A stretch of 64,000 nt of DNA. Source: Streptomyces sp. ITFR-16. Lineage in GTDB: Bacteria; Actinomycetota; Actinomycetes; Streptomycetales; Streptomycetaceae. Both the position numbers and the translations under genes were made by a program. The notes under the pieces were generated by a model. That model ran no database searches and was not told the DNA's origin. It saw nothing but the letters and a program-made list of their open reading frames with translations. Positions 16,809 to 25,978 of this stretch are shown here, one piece after another (position 1 is the first letter of the stretch; each line of letters begins with the position of its first letter). The stretch is from positions 2,728,001 through 2,792,000 of the forward strand of contig NZ_CP134609.1 of the NCBI RefSeq assembly GCF_031844705.1, given 5' to 3'.

Positions 16809-18083
16809 ATGGCACCAGGCACGCCCCGGGTCTTCGTCTCGCACCTGTCCGGTGTGCCCGTCTTCGACCCCAACGGCGACCAGGTGGGCCGCGTCCGGGA
16901 CCTGGTCGCGATGCTCCGGGTGGGCGGCCGGCCGCCCCGGCTGCTCGGCATGGTGGTCGAGGTGGTGAGCCGGCGCCGGATCTTCCTGCCGATGACCCGG
17001 GTGACGGGCGTCGAGTCGGGACAGGTCATCACCACCGGCGTGGTCAACATGCGGCGCTTCGAACAGCGGCCCACCGAACGCCTGGTGCTCGGCGAGTTCC
17101 TGGACCGGCGGGTGGAGCTGGTGGAGACCGGCGAGGAGGTCACGGTCCTCGACGTGGCGATCCAGCAGCTGCCCGCCCGGCGCGACTGGGAGATCGACCG
17201 CTACTTCGTCCGCAAGGGCCGGGGCGGGGCGCTGCGGCGCAAGGGCGAGACCCTGACGGTCGAGTGGTCGGCGGTCAGCGGCTTCTCGCTGGAGGAGCAC
17301 GGGCAGGGCGCGGAGTCGCTGGTGGCCACGTTCGAGAAGCTGCGCCCCACCGATGTGGCCAACGCCCTGCACCATCTGACGCCGAAGCGCCGGGCGGAGG
17401 TCGCGGCGGCCCTCGACGACGACCGGCTGGCCGACGTCCTGGAGGAGCTGCCCGAGGACGACCAGGTGGAGATCATCGGCAAGCTCCAGGAGGAGCGCGC
17501 GGCGGACGTGCTGGAGGCGATGGACCCCGACGACGCGGCCGACCTGCTCTCCGAGCTGCCGGAGGAGGACAAGGAGCGGCTGCTGACGCTGATGCGGCCC
17601 GACGACGCGGCGGACGTGCGGCGCCTGATGTCGTACGAGGAGCGGACGGCGGGCGGTCTGATGACCACCGAGCCGATCGTCCTGCGCCCGGACGCCACGG
17701 TCGCGGACGCACTCGCCCGGGTCCGCCAGTCGGACCTGTCACCGGCGCTGGCCGCGCAGGTGTACGTGTGCCGGTCGCCGGACGAGACGCCGACGGGCAA
17801 GTACCTGGGCACGGTGCACTTCCAGCGGCTGCTGCGCGACCCGCCGTTCACCCTGGTCAGCTCGATCGTGGACAGCGACCTGGTGGCGCTGACCCCGCAG
17901 ACCCCGCTGTCGGTGGTCACCAGCTATCTGGCCGCGTACAACCTGGTCTCGGTGCCCGTGGTGGACGAGAGCGGCTCGCTGCTGGGCGCGGTGACCGTCG
18001 ACGACGTCCTGGACCACCTGCTGCCCGACGACTGGCGGGAGACCGATTTCCACGGCCGTGAGGGGGTGCTCCGTGGCCGGTGA
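16809..18083 (+). CDS. soluble MgtE N-domain/CBS protein
   Basis: A 424-residue protein with a PRC-barrel-like start (residues ~1-140), an MgtE intracellular N domain (~200-290, rich in LPEDDQVEII-type repeats) and a CBS pair (~285-415). It lacks the five membrane segments of an MgtE Mg2+ channel, so it cannot itself be a channel; it may sense Mg2+ or nucleotides and act on another transporter, perhaps CorA nearby. ATG 16809 follows GAGGAGG. TAGCCT near 16727 is a likely -10 box. The DUF1003 gene overlaps its end by 11 bases. Confidence 0.85.
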   Translation: MAPGTPRVFVSHLSGVPVFDPNGDQVGRVRDLVAMLRVGGRPPRLLGMVVEVVSRRRIFLPMTRVTGVESGQVITTGVVNMRRFEQRPTERLVLGEFLDRRVELVETGEEVTVLDVAIQQLPARRDWEIDRYFVRKGRGGALRRKGETLTVEWSAVSGFSLEEHGQGAESLVATFEKLRPTDVANALHHLTPKRRAEVAAALDDDRLADVLEELPEDDQVEIIGKLQEERAADVLEAMDPDDAADLLSELPEEDKERLLTLMRPDDAADVRRLMSYEERTAGGLMTTEPIVLRPDATVADALARVRQSDLSPALAAQVYVCRSPDETPTGKYLGTVHFQRLLRDPPFTLVSSIVDSDLVALTPQTPLSVVTSYLAAYNLVSVPVVDESGSLLGAVTVDDVLDHLLPDDWRETDFHGREGVLRGR

Positions 18084-18627
18084 CGACCGCGCCAGGGCCT
18101 CGAACGGCTCGTCGGCGCTGACCCGCCCCCCGCGCGCCCGGCTGGACCAGCCGAAGGCCCCGCGGCGGCGGCTGCTGCCCGAGTACGACCCCGAGGCGTT
18201 CGGCCGCTTCTCGGAACGGATCGCGCGCTTCCTGGGCACGGGACGGTTCATCGTCTGGATGACGCTGATCATCATCGTGTGGGTGGTGTGGAACATCTTC
18301 GCGCCGGAGAAGTTCCGGTTCGACGAGTACCCGTTCATCTTCCTGACCCTGATGCTCTCGCTCCAGGCCTCGTACGCGGCTCCGCTGATCCTGCTCGCGC
18401 AGAACCGGCAGGACGACCGCGACCGGGTCACCCACGAGCAGGACCGCAAGCAGAACGAGCGCTCCATCGCGGACACCGAGTACCTGACCAGGGAGATCGC
18501 CGCGCTGCGGATGGGCCTCGGGGAGGTCGCCACCCGGGACTGGATCAGGTCCGAACTGGAGGACCTGGTGAAGGGCCTGGACGACCGGCACGCGCTGCTG
18601 TCCGCCGAGAGTGACGAAGACCGCTGA
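18073..18627 (+). CDS. DUF1003 membrane protein
   Basis: A 184-residue DUF1003 protein with two membrane segments (about residues 57-76 and 90-108), the family hallmark WNIFAPEKFRFDEYPFIFL between them, and a charged C-terminal coiled region. GTG 18073 follows AGGGGGTG and overlaps the MgtE-N gene, indicating translational coupling. The pair probably works together at the membrane, possibly in divalent-cation homeostasis; function is not established. Confidence 0.87.
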   Translation: MAGDDRARASNGSSALTRPPRARLDQPKAPRRRLLPEYDPEAFGRFSERIARFLGTGRFIVWMTLIIIVWVVWNIFAPEKFRFDEYPFIFLTLMLSLQASYAAPLILLAQNRQDDRDRVTHEQDRKQNERSIADTEYLTREIAALRMGLGEVATRDWIRSELEDLVKGLDDRHALLSAESDEDR

Positions 18628-18671
18628 CAGGGCTACCCGCGCGTAGCGGGCGGCGCCGTACCATCGTCGGT

Positions 18672-19805
18672 ATGGCTACGGAAGACGCGGTGCTTGAGGC
18701 ACTGGCGACAGTGAACGACCCGGAGATCCACCGCCCGATCACCGAGCTGGGCATGGTGAAATCGGTCGAGATCGATCCTGACGGTGTAGTCGCTGTCACG
18801 GTGTATCTCACCGTCTCCGGCTGCCCGATGCGCGAGACGATCACGAGGAACGTGACCGACGCGGTGGCCCGCGTCGAGGGGGTGTCCCGCGTCGAGGTCA
18901 CGCTCGACGTCATGAGCGACGAACAGCGCAAGGAGCTGGCGAGCTCGCTGCGCGGCGGTACGGCGGAGCGCGAGGTGCCCTTCGCCAAGCCCGGTTCGCT
19001 GACCCGTGTGTACGCGGTCGCCTCCGGCAAGGGCGGCGTCGGCAAGTCCTCGGTGACGGTGAACCTCGCGGCGGCGATGGCGGCCGACGGGCTGAAGGTC
19101 GGGGTCGTGGACGCGGACATCTACGGGCACAGCGTGCCCCGGATGCTCGGCGCGGACGGCAAGCCGACCCAGGTCGAGAACATGATCATGCCGCCGTCCG
19201 CGCACGGCGTGAAGGTCATCTCCATCGGCATGTTCACCCCGGGCAACGAGCCGGTGGTGTGGCGCGGCCCGATGCTGCACCGCGCGCTCCAGCAGTTCCT
19301 GGCCGATGTGTACTGGGGCGACCTGGACGTCCTGCTGCTCGACCTGCCGCCGGGCACCGGTGACATCGCCATCTCCGTGGCCCAGCTGGTGCCGAACGCG
19401 GAGATCCTGGTCGTCACGACCCCGCAGCAGGCCGCCGCCGAGGTGGCCGAACGGGCGGGCTCCATCGCCGTCCAGACCCACCAGAAGATCGTGGGCGTCG
19501 TCGAGAACATGTCGGGCATGCCGTGCCCGCACTGCGACGAGATGGTCGACGTGTTCGGCTCGGGCGGTGGCGCACGGGTCGCCGAGGGGCTGACCAGGAC
19601 GATCGGCGCCGAGGTGCCGGTGCTGGGCTCCATCCCGATCGACGTACGGCTGCGGGAGGGCGGCGACGAGGGCAAGCCCGTCGTCCTGTCCGACCCCGAC
19701 TCCCCCGCCGGCAAGGCGCTGCGCTCCATCGCGGAGAAGCTGGGCGGCCGTCAGCGCGGCCTGTCGGGCATGTCGCTGGGCATCACCCCGCGCAACAAGT
19801 TCTGA
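18672..19805 (+). CDS. mrp: Mrp/ApbC iron-sulfur carrier ATPase
   Basis: A 377-residue P-loop protein of the Mrp/NBP35 family. An N-terminal MIP18-like domain (residues ~1-85, with SGCPM) precedes the deviant Walker A GKGGVGKS near residues 119-126 and the CPHC pair near 284. Relatives assemble and transfer Fe-S clusters. No ribosome site precedes the ATG; TACCAT at 18659-18664 ends 7 bases upstream, consistent with a leaderless message. Mrp near MgtE-N and DUF1003 genes is the arrangement I recall in M. tuberculosis. Confidence 0.92.
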   Translation: MATEDAVLEALATVNDPEIHRPITELGMVKSVEIDPDGVVAVTVYLTVSGCPMRETITRNVTDAVARVEGVSRVEVTLDVMSDEQRKELASSLRGGTAEREVPFAKPGSLTRVYAVASGKGGVGKSSVTVNLAAAMAADGLKVGVVDADIYGHSVPRMLGADGKPTQVENMIMPPSAHGVKVISIGMFTPGNEPVVWRGPMLHRALQQFLADVYWGDLDVLLLDLPPGTGDIAISVAQLVPNAEILVVTTPQQAAAEVAERAGSIAVQTHQKIVGVVENMSGMPCPHCDEMVDVFGSGGGARVAEGLTRTIGAEVPVLGSIPIDVRLREGGDEGKPVVLSDPDSPAGKALRSIAEKLGGRQRGLSGMSLGITPRNKF

Positions 19806-19824
19806 GAAGAAGGCCGCCTCGCGG

Positions 19825-19850
19825 GCGGGGCCCGGATCACCCGGCCCCGC
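19825..19850. terminator. terminator hairpin between convergent genes
   Basis: An 8-bp GC stem (19825-19832 with 19843-19850) lies 20 bases after the mrp stop and 22 bases before the end of the convergent hypothetical gene. Confidence 0.6.
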
Positions 19851-19871
19851 GCGCGTCGAGGCGTACGCGGG

Positions 19872-20531
19872 CTACGCGTACGACGTGATGTCGCCGACCA
19901 CCGAGAACCCCAGGCCGTAGGCGCTCATGCCCCGGCCGTAGGCGCCGATGTGCACCCCGCCGTGCGCGGACCCGGCCAGCACCCAGCCGAACTCGGACTC
20001 GCGGTAGTGGAAGGGCACCGGCACCCCGTCCACCGGCAGGGACAGCGCCGACCACGCGGGGCCGTCCAGGTCGTCGGCCAGCTCGAACGCGGTCTCCGTC
20101 TGCTGGTCCAGCCAGTCGTCGCGCAGGGTGTGGTCCATCTGTGCGGGCCAGGTGCAGGCCAGCAGGCCGGAGCCCGCCAGCCAGGCCGCGGAGGAGACCG
20201 TCGTGGCGTCCAGGACGCCCGTGCCGTCACCGCTGCGCCGCACCGGGCTGCTGGCCACGGTGACGACGACGGCGAACCGCTGCTTGTCCGAACCCGAGTC
20301 GCTGCGCACCAGGGGCTCGTCGCCGTGGCCGATGGAGCCGTGCTGCACCGTGCCGTCCGCGGCGGTGCCCACCTGCATCAGCCAGCGCGGCCCGGTGAAG
20401 GCCTCGTCCAGCCCGTACCAGGGGAACGGGGCCCGCAGGTAGCCGTCGACCGTGAGCCGGGCCGCCGGCACCCCTTCTGCCGTGACTGTGTCCGGCGCGT
20501 TCTCCGCGCCCACCCGACTCGTCGTTTCCAT
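19872..20531 (-). CDS. conserved hypothetical protein
   Basis: A 219-residue soluble protein with no domain I recognise. It has several Trp and Gly-rich strands (APFPWYGLDEAF, GFSVVGDITSYA), suggesting a beta-rich fold, and no signal peptide or membrane segment. ATG 20531 is preceded by GAGGAGG; ATG 20555 is an alternative that would overlap that site. It sits between mrp and tatB. Function unknown. Confidence 0.65.
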   Translation of the reverse strand: METTSRVGAENAPDTVTAEGVPAARLTVDGYLRAPFPWYGLDEAFTGPRWLMQVGTAADGTVQHGSIGHGDEPLVRSDSGSDKQRFAVVVTVASSPVRRSGDGTGVLDATTVSSAAWLAGSGLLACTWPAQMDHTLRDDWLDQQTETAFELADDLDGPAWSALSLPVDGVPVPFHYRESEFGWVLAGSAHGGVHIGAYGRGMSAYGLGFSVVGDITSYA

Positions 20532-20650
20532 CGGTCCGGCCGCCTCCTCGATCATCAGCGTCCGGAGCGGCCCGCCCCCCGCGGGCGTCCCTCACAACCG
20601 GACAGATGGAGAATAGCCATACCGTCCGGACGAGCCGGGATTGACCGGTC

Positions 20651-21127
20651 TCAGGTGGCGTCGGCGTCGAAGGGCGGAGGCGTGTCCTTCGTGGGCTGAT
20701 CGCCCTTCTTGAGCAGGTCGGGGCCGCCTGACGAGCCGTTGGCCGCGGTGATCGCGGCACCGCCCGACACGCCGGTCCTCGTCTCGACGGACGACGTCGA
20801 GCGGCCGTTCACCGCGTCGGTGACCTCGGCGACCTCCTTGCGCAGGTCGAAGCTCTCCCGGATCTCCTTCAGCCCCAGATCGTCGTTGCCGTCCATGAGC
20901 TGCTTGCGGACGAACGTCTTGGGGTTGAGGTCCTCGAACTCGAAGTCCTTGAACTCCGGGCCGAGCTCCGTACGGATGTCCTCCTTGGCGCTCTCCGAGA
21001 ACTCACGGATCTTGCGGATGAAGCGCGAGGCATCCTGAATGACCTTGGGCAGCTTGTCCGGGCCGAAGACGAGCACGCCGAGAATCACGAGCGTCACCAG
21101 CTCGAGTGGGCCTATGTCATTGAACAC
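20651..21127 (-). CDS. tatB: TatB twin-arginine translocase subunit
   Basis: A 158-residue protein with the TatA/B hallmark: a short N-terminal membrane helix (IGPLELVTLVILGVLVFGP) then an amphipathic helix beginning DKLPKVIQDASRFI, followed by a long charged C-terminal tail. The Glu in the first helix and the long tail favour TatB over TatA. GTG 21127 follows GAGGAG. TatB and TatC form the receptor for folded proteins bearing twin-Arg signals. It closes the sigma factor-htrA-tatB cluster. Confidence 0.9.
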   Translation of the reverse strand: MFNDIGPLELVTLVILGVLVFGPDKLPKVIQDASRFIRKIREFSESAKEDIRTELGPEFKDFEFEDLNPKTFVRKQLMDGNDDLGLKEIRESFDLRKEVAEVTDAVNGRSTSSVETRTGVSGGAAITAANGSSGGPDLLKKGDQPTKDTPPPFDADAT

Positions 21128-21226
21128 CTTGCGGCTCCTCGTGTTCTCCGCGACCAGGTCGGATGAGGTCCGGACTCGGCCCACGGTACCCGGCGCAGCT
21201 GTCCGGACGGTAGCGTCCCGGGCCCG

Positions 21227-23020
21227 TCACGTGCCCGTTGCCGAGCCGAGCGTCACGTTCATGGACAGCTCTTTACCCGCGCGGGTCAGTGTCAGCTCCA
21301 GTCGGTCACCGGGCCGGTGCGAGCGGATCTTGACTATCAGCTCCTCGCCGTTGTGCACCCGTTGTCCGTTCACCTCGGTGATGACGTCGCCCGGCCGGAT
21401 GCCGGCCTTGGCCCCCGGACCGCCCGCCGTCACGGACGACTTGCCGTCGGCGCCCTTCGGCCCGACCTTGGCGCCGTCCCCGGTGTACTTCATGTCGAGT
21501 GTGACGCCGATCACCGGGTGGGTGGCCTTGCCGGTGTTGATCAGCTCCTCGGCGACCCGCTTGCCCTGGTTGATCGGGATGGCGAAGCCGAGACCGATGG
21601 AGCCGGCCTGGCCGCCCTCGGTGGCCGAGCCGCTGTCGGCGGCGCGGATGGCGCTGTTGATCCCGATCACGTGCGCGTCGGTGTCCACCAGCGGGCCGCC
21701 GGAGTTGCCCGGGTTGATGGGGGCGTCGGTCTGGAGCGCGTCGACGTAACTGACGTCGCTGCCGTCACCCTTCTCGCCGCCCGCGGTGATCGGCCGGTCC
21801 TTGGCGCTGATGATCCCGGAGGTGACGGTGTTCGACAGGTCGAACGGGGCGCCGATGGCCACCACCGGATCACCGACCTGCACATTGTCGGAGTTGCCCA
21901 GGGGCAGCGGCTTCAGCCCGGAGACGCCGCTGACCTTGACCACGGCCAGGTCGTAGCCGCTGTCCTTGCCGACCACCTCGGCGTCGGCGGTCTCGCCGCC
22001 GCTGAAGGTCACGGTGATCTCGCCGGAGGCGCCGGCCGGGGCGACCACGTGGTTGTTGGTGAGGATGTGGCCCCGGTTGTCGAGGACGAAGCCGGTGCCG
22101 GTGCCGGACTCGGTGGTGCCGCTGACATGCAGGGTCACCACGCTGGGCAGGGCACTGGCGGCTATCCCGGCCACGCTGTCCGGGGCGCGGCCGCCGCCGT
22201 CCCGCTTGTCCTGGGGCAGTTCGACCTGGGTGAGGCCGCCGTTGCGCTCGATGTAGGCGCCTATCCCGCCGCCGATGCCGCCCGCGACCAGGGCCAGGAG
22301 GAGCGCCCCGATCAGGACCGGGCCGCGCCTCCTGCGCCGGGCGCCCTCCGGACCGAGCGGCGGGCCGGGGTTGGTGACGAGGGGCTGCCGGGGCGCGCCC
22401 CAGGGGTCGTACTGGAGCCACTGGGGCGACGGGGCGTGCGGCTGGGGCTGCGGCGGCGCGTGCTGCGGCTGCTGGGCGTGGTGGGGCTGCTGGGGCTGCT
22501 GCGGGGCCGCCGGGGGCGGGTAGGCAGGGGCCTGGGCCGCCACGGGTGCCTGTACGGCCGCGGGGGCCGGGGCCAGCGTCATGCCCGCGCCGTTGGTCCC
22601 GGCGCCGCTCGCGCCCGAGCCGTTCGGCCCCGCGTAGGGCGGCGGTACGGGGGTGCCGTGCGCCGGGGTCGGGCGCTGGACGGGCGGGGCGGGGGCCCAG
22701 GGGCCGGGGCCGCCGTAGGGCGGGGTGCTGTACTGGTCGGGCTCGTGCAGGGGCTTCGCGGCCTGCTGCGCCGGGACCTGGATCTCCGAGGTCACGGGCT
22801 CCTGGGGCCGCGCGTCGGGGGCGTCACCCGCATCCTGAGGCGCACCCGCGTCGGGGGCGTCGCCGAGGGCCGGGGTATCGCTCACGTCCGGCGTGTCGCT
22901 CGCGTCCGGCACCGCGTCCTCGACGGGCGACGGCTCCTGGGGCGCGGTGCTCGTGCTGCGCCCCGGTGTGGGCCGGCTCCACCACTTCGCCTTCGGCTCG
23001 GTGGGCTTCCCGTCGTCCAT
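21227..23020 (-). CDS. HtrA-like membrane serine protease with PDZ domain
   Basis: A 597-residue protease. A Pro/Gln-rich cytoplasmic stretch (~residues 1-235) precedes one membrane segment (GPVLIGALLLALVAGGIGGGIG). The extracytoplasmic trypsin-like domain shows the triad: His in LTNNHVV, Asp in GYDLAVVKV and Ser in NPGNSGGPL; a PDZ domain follows (AGIRPGDVITEVNG). It degrades or refolds damaged envelope proteins. ATG 23020 is preceded by GGGGAG. Its place after the ECF sigma and anti-sigma genes matches M. tuberculosis htrA (Rv1223), implying envelope-stress control. Confidence 0.92.
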   Translation of the reverse strand: MDDGKPTEPKAKWWSRPTPGRSTSTAPQEPSPVEDAVPDASDTPDVSDTPALGDAPDAGAPQDAGDAPDARPQEPVTSEIQVPAQQAAKPLHEPDQYSTPPYGGPGPWAPAPPVQRPTPAHGTPVPPPYAGPNGSGASGAGTNGAGMTLAPAPAAVQAPVAAQAPAYPPPAAPQQPQQPHHAQQPQHAPPQPQPHAPSPQWLQYDPWGAPRQPLVTNPGPPLGPEGARRRRRGPVLIGALLLALVAGGIGGGIGAYIERNGGLTQVELPQDKRDGGGRAPDSVAGIAASALPSVVTLHVSGTTESGTGTGFVLDNRGHILTNNHVVAPAGASGEITVTFSGGETADAEVVGKDSGYDLAVVKVSGVSGLKPLPLGNSDNVQVGDPVVAIGAPFDLSNTVTSGIISAKDRPITAGGEKGDGSDVSYVDALQTDAPINPGNSGGPLVDTDAHVIGINSAIRAADSGSATEGGQAGSIGLGFAIPINQGKRVAEELINTGKATHPVIGVTLDMKYTGDGAKVGPKGADGKSSVTAGGPGAKAGIRPGDVITEVNGQRVHNGEELIVKIRSHRPGDRLELTLTRAGKELSMNVTLGSATGT

Positions 23021-23141
23021 GTTCTCCCCGCAACTGCCGCAACCGGCCTCCGCACGCCCCAGCGGGGGCGTCCCTCCCGAAATCCTGCCGGAATTCAACC
23101 AGGTTTGCGCAGGACCCGCGCGGCCCGTACGGCGACCGGGC

Positions 23142-24137
23142 TCAGCGACGGGGCGAGAGCGGCAGTCCGTGATCGGCGGAGGCCGGCTTCGCGGCGGCCG
23201 ATGTGGGCGTCCAGGAGGACGTCGCGGAGGGGGCCGGGGACACCGGGGCGAGTCCGCTGCCCAGGCCCTGGGCGAGCAGGGAGCCGGATCCGCCGGGGCG
23301 TATCAGCGAAGGCGCGGACACGTTGGCCCGCACGGGCAGCCCGAAGGGGTTCCCCGTGACCCGGCCGGAGCCGCCGCCGAGCAGCGAGGGGGCCGAGGAG
23401 AACGCCAGCGGTGCGGCGTTCACGACGAGGGGGGCCTGGCGCTCACCGGCGGACGAGCGCGTGCCCTGGCCGCCGCCGCCCCGGCGGCTGACCGCCGTGC
23501 CGTTCCCGGCGCGGGCCTGGGCGTCGATGGGGGTCACGGTGTTGCCCGAGCCGGCGGCCCGGGAAGGGAGGCCGGAGCCGGCGTTCGTCGGCAGGGCGCC
23601 GCCGAGCGCGATGGCCGCCAGCGAGACGGCGCTGGCCGCGGCGAAGGCGAACCTGCGGCCCCGCCAGGGCGAGCGGTCGTTCTCGCGGCCGGACTCATGG
23701 ATCCGGAAGACGGAGCCGGCCGGACCGCCCGGGAGCGCGGTCGGACCGTGCAGCGCGGGGAGATAGCCGAAGTCGAGGGGGCCGCCGTCACGGGCCTGGT
23801 CCGAGGCACCGCCCGGGGGCTGCATCACGGGGAAGACTCCGTCACCGAAGCGCCCGGAGCCGCCCAGTGGTCTTCCCTGCCGGTCGTCGTCACCGCCCGG
23901 TCCGCCGGGAAGGCCCTGGAGGCGGGCCAGGAACCCCTCGGAGGGGGAGGGAGGGGCCGACTGTGCGAAGACGCTCTTCAGGCGCCGCTGGGCGGCGGCC
24001 TCGGCCTTGCACTTGGTACAGGTCGCGAGGTGGGCGAGCACCCGGTCGCGGGCGTCGTGTTTCAGCTCGCCGTCGACAAGCGCGGCGAGCCGGTCCCCCA
24101 GGTGTTGTTCCGCGGAGGTCGGATCCGTACCGCTCAC
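23142..24137 (-). CDS. zinc-finger anti-sigma factor (RseA-like)
   Basis: A 331-residue anti-sigma factor. The ZAS motif His36-x3-Cys40-x2-Cys43 (HLATCTKC) lies in the N-terminal domain that binds the sigma factor. After a Gly/Pro-rich linker comes a membrane segment ([20 protein letters not shown], near residues 165-185) and a Gly/Ser-rich outer tail. Its ATG overlaps the sigma gene stop (ATGA), so the two are translationally coupled at about equal levels. It likely holds the sigma factor at the membrane until envelope stress. Confidence 0.9.
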   Translation of the reverse strand: MSGTDPTSAEQHLGDRLAALVDGELKHDARDRVLAHLATCTKCKAEAAAQRRLKSVFAQSAPPSPSEGFLARLQGLPGGPGGDDDRQGRPLGGSGRFGDGVFPVMQPPGGASDQARDGGPLDFGYLPALHGPTALPGGPAGSVFRIHESGRENDRSPWRGRRFAFAAASAVSLAAIALGGALPTNAGSGLPSRAAGSGNTVTPIDAQARAGNGTAVSRRGGGGQGTRSSAGERQAPLVVNAAPLAFSSAPSLLGGGSGRVTGNPFGLPVRANVSAPSLIRPGGSGSLLAQGLGSGLAPVSPAPSATSSWTPTSAAAKPASADHGLPLSPRR

Positions 24138-24895
24138 GCCGAGCCGCCCTCCCCCGCCACGAGGGCACCCGCCAGCGAGCGCTGCTCGGCGCGGGCCTCG
24201 GGCGAACGGTGCTGGAGCGCCTTGCGCAGGTGCGAGCGGCCGCGGTGGATACGGCTGCGTACGGTGCCGAGCTTCACGCCGAGCGTCGCGGCGATCTCCT
24301 CGTACGAAAGTCCTTCGATGTCACAGAGCACGACGGCGGCCCGGAACTCGGGCGCGAGGGTGTCCAGCGCCTGCTGGACGTCCGCGTCGAAGTGGGTGTC
24401 GTTGAAGACCTGCTGCGGCGACGGCTCACGGCTGGGCAGCCGCTCGGCGGCGTCGTCCCCGAGGGAGTCGAAGCGGATGCGCTGCTTGCGGCGGACCATG
24501 TCCAGGAACAGATTGGTCGTGATGCGGTGCAGCCAGCCCTCGAAGGTGCCGGGCGTGTAGGTCGACAGCGAACGGAACACCCGAACGAAGACCTCCTGCG
24601 TGAGGTCCTCGGCGTCGTGCTGGTTACCCGTCAGTCGGTAGGCAAGGCGGTAGACACGACCGCTGTGCGTGCTGACGATCTCTTCCCATGTGGGCGGCGT
24701 CCACGCCTGGGATTCCGCATCGGAGGCGAAGGTCGCGGTCGGTGCGGAGTCGTTGGAAGAACGGTCAGCAATGTTGGTCACGGATTTCGGCTCACCCGCC
24801 GACCTGAGAAAGCGCCGCAGCACTCCTCCCCGATCCACAGGCGCAGCCGCACCTCCCCTGTCGGCTCTGGTGGTGTCCAGTGGAGCCCCTACCAT
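24134..24895 (-). CDS. sigE: ECF sigma factor, SigE-type envelope stress
   Basis: A 253-residue ECF sigma factor. Region 2 is visible as [20 protein letters not shown] near residues 84-103 and region 4 as [20 protein letters not shown] near 205-224; the first ~70 residues are a variable extension. ATG 24895 follows GAGGTG. The gene order sigma, anti-sigma, htrA, tatB and a divergent O-methyltransferase is that of M. tuberculosis sigE (Rv1221). The symbol refers to that orthologue, not to the different gene called sigE in S. coelicolor. Confidence 0.88.
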   Translation of the reverse strand: MVGAPLDTTRADRGGAAAPVDRGGVLRRFLRSAGEPKSVTNIADRSSNDSAPTATFASDAESQAWTPPTWEEIVSTHSGRVYRLAYRLTGNQHDAEDLTQEVFVRVFRSLSTYTPGTFEGWLHRITTNLFLDMVRRKQRIRFDSLGDDAAERLPSREPSPQQVFNDTHFDADVQQALDTLAPEFRAAVVLCDIEGLSYEEIAATLGVKLGTVRSRIHRGRSHLRKALQHRSPEARAEQRSLAGALVAGEGGSA

Positions 24896-25078
24896 AGCCA
24901 CCTCGCCCGTTAGCTCCGGATAAGCCTTTTTTCCAGCTGGGGCCGGGGATCGCCCCGGGAACCGCCTGCCCGTGATTCCCGGACCCGGTCCGCGGGCCTG
25001 ATTCACGGGCTTTCCCCTGTCCTTTCACAACGCCCGGTCCCATCTGCGGGTTCCCGGGTCCAGCGGATACAGTCACCG

Positions 25079-25744
25079 TTGCGCCAACTACGGGGTCAGG
25101 AGAGGGTCATTACCGCCAACCGGCAGACGAGCTGGGCGTTCGCCGACGCCTTTGTCGCCGAGGACGAAGCACTGCGCTGGGCCCGGGACCGGGCCCGGGA
25201 GGCAGGGCTCCGCTCGGTGTCGCCAGGCACCGGCGCAGCGCTGCGTCTGCTCGCTGCCACCACGGACGCCAAGGCGGTGGCGGAAATCGGCACCGGCACC
25301 GGCGTGTCCGGCATCTATCTGCTGCACGGCATGCGGCCGGACGGGGTGCTGACCACGGTCGACCCGGAACCCGAGCGCCAGCAGTTCGCCCGTGAGGCCT
25401 TCCGGGCTGCGGGTTTCGCCGCTAACCGGGCCCGCTTCATCCCCGGCCGCGCCCTTGACGTCCTGCCCCGGCTGGCGGACGGGGGGTACGACCTCGTGTT
25501 CTGCGACGGCGACCGGATGGAGTCGCTGGACGTGCTCGCTGAATCGTTGCGCCTGCTGCGACCTGGGGGTCTCGTCTGCTTCGAGGGCGTCTTCGCGGAC
25601 GGTCGCACGGTCGACTCGGCCGCCCAGCCGGCGGAGGTGCTGCGGCTGCGGGAGCTGCTGCGCGCGGTCCGCGAGAGCCAGGAGCTGATGGCGACGCTGC
25701 TGCCGGTGGGCGACGGCCTGCTGTGCGCGGTACGGCGGGGCTGA
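25079..25744 (+). CDS. class I SAM-dependent O-methyltransferase
   Basis: A ~211-221-residue methyltransferase of the catechol/caffeoyl-CoA O-methyltransferase type. The SAM motif is AEIGTGTGVSGIYL, followed by TTVDPEPER and the metal/catalytic region DLVFCDGDRMES. The start is uncertain: TTG 25079 is the only usual start codon before the core, but GGAG at 25099-25102 points to an ATT at 25109 (ITANRQTSW, the first conserved residues). It is divergent from the sigma gene, as Rv1220c is in M. tuberculosis. Substrate unknown. Confidence 0.85.
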   Translation: MRQLRGQERVITANRQTSWAFADAFVAEDEALRWARDRAREAGLRSVSPGTGAALRLLAATTDAKAVAEIGTGTGVSGIYLLHGMRPDGVLTTVDPEPERQQFAREAFRAAGFAANRARFIPGRALDVLPRLADGGYDLVFCDGDRMESLDVLAESLRLLRPGGLVCFEGVFADGRTVDSAAQPAEVLRLRELLRAVRESQELMATLLPVGDGLLCAVRRG

Positions 25745-25753
25745 CCCCGGACG

Positions 25754-25792
25754 CACCGCTGCCCGGCACGGAGACCGTGCCGGGCAGCGGTG
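25754..25792. terminator. bidirectional terminator
   Basis: An 18-bp perfect stem (25754-25771 with 25775-25792) around an AGA loop between the convergent O-methyltransferase and DUF3117 genes. Confidence 0.9.
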
Positions 25793-25810
25793 AAGTGTGG
25801 GCGCCTCTGC

Positions 25811-25978
25811 TCAGCCGACGACCTTCTTGAGGGCATCGCCGAGGGCATCGGCCTCGTCCGGAGTCAGCTCCACGACAAGCCGACCGCCGCCTTCGAGCGG
25901 AACGCGCATGACGATGCCCCGCCCCTCCTTTGTCACCTCGAGCGGGCCGTCGCCCGTCCGCGGCTTCATGGCCGCCAT
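25811..25978 (-). CDS. DUF3117 family protein
   Basis: A 55-residue protein, MAAMKPRTGDGPLEV at the start and ALGDALKKVVG at the end, a clear member of the highly conserved actinobacterial DUF3117 family (M. tuberculosis Rv1211). It is too short for many gene finders but has GGAAGGGGAACG before ATG 25978. The family forms a small mixed fold of unknown function. The neighbouring 3-methyladenine glycosylase gene is also its neighbour (Rv1210) in M. tuberculosis. Confidence 0.93.
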   Translation of the reverse strand: MAAMKPRTGDGPLEVTKEGRGIVMRVPLEGGGRLVVELTPDEADALGDALKKVVG

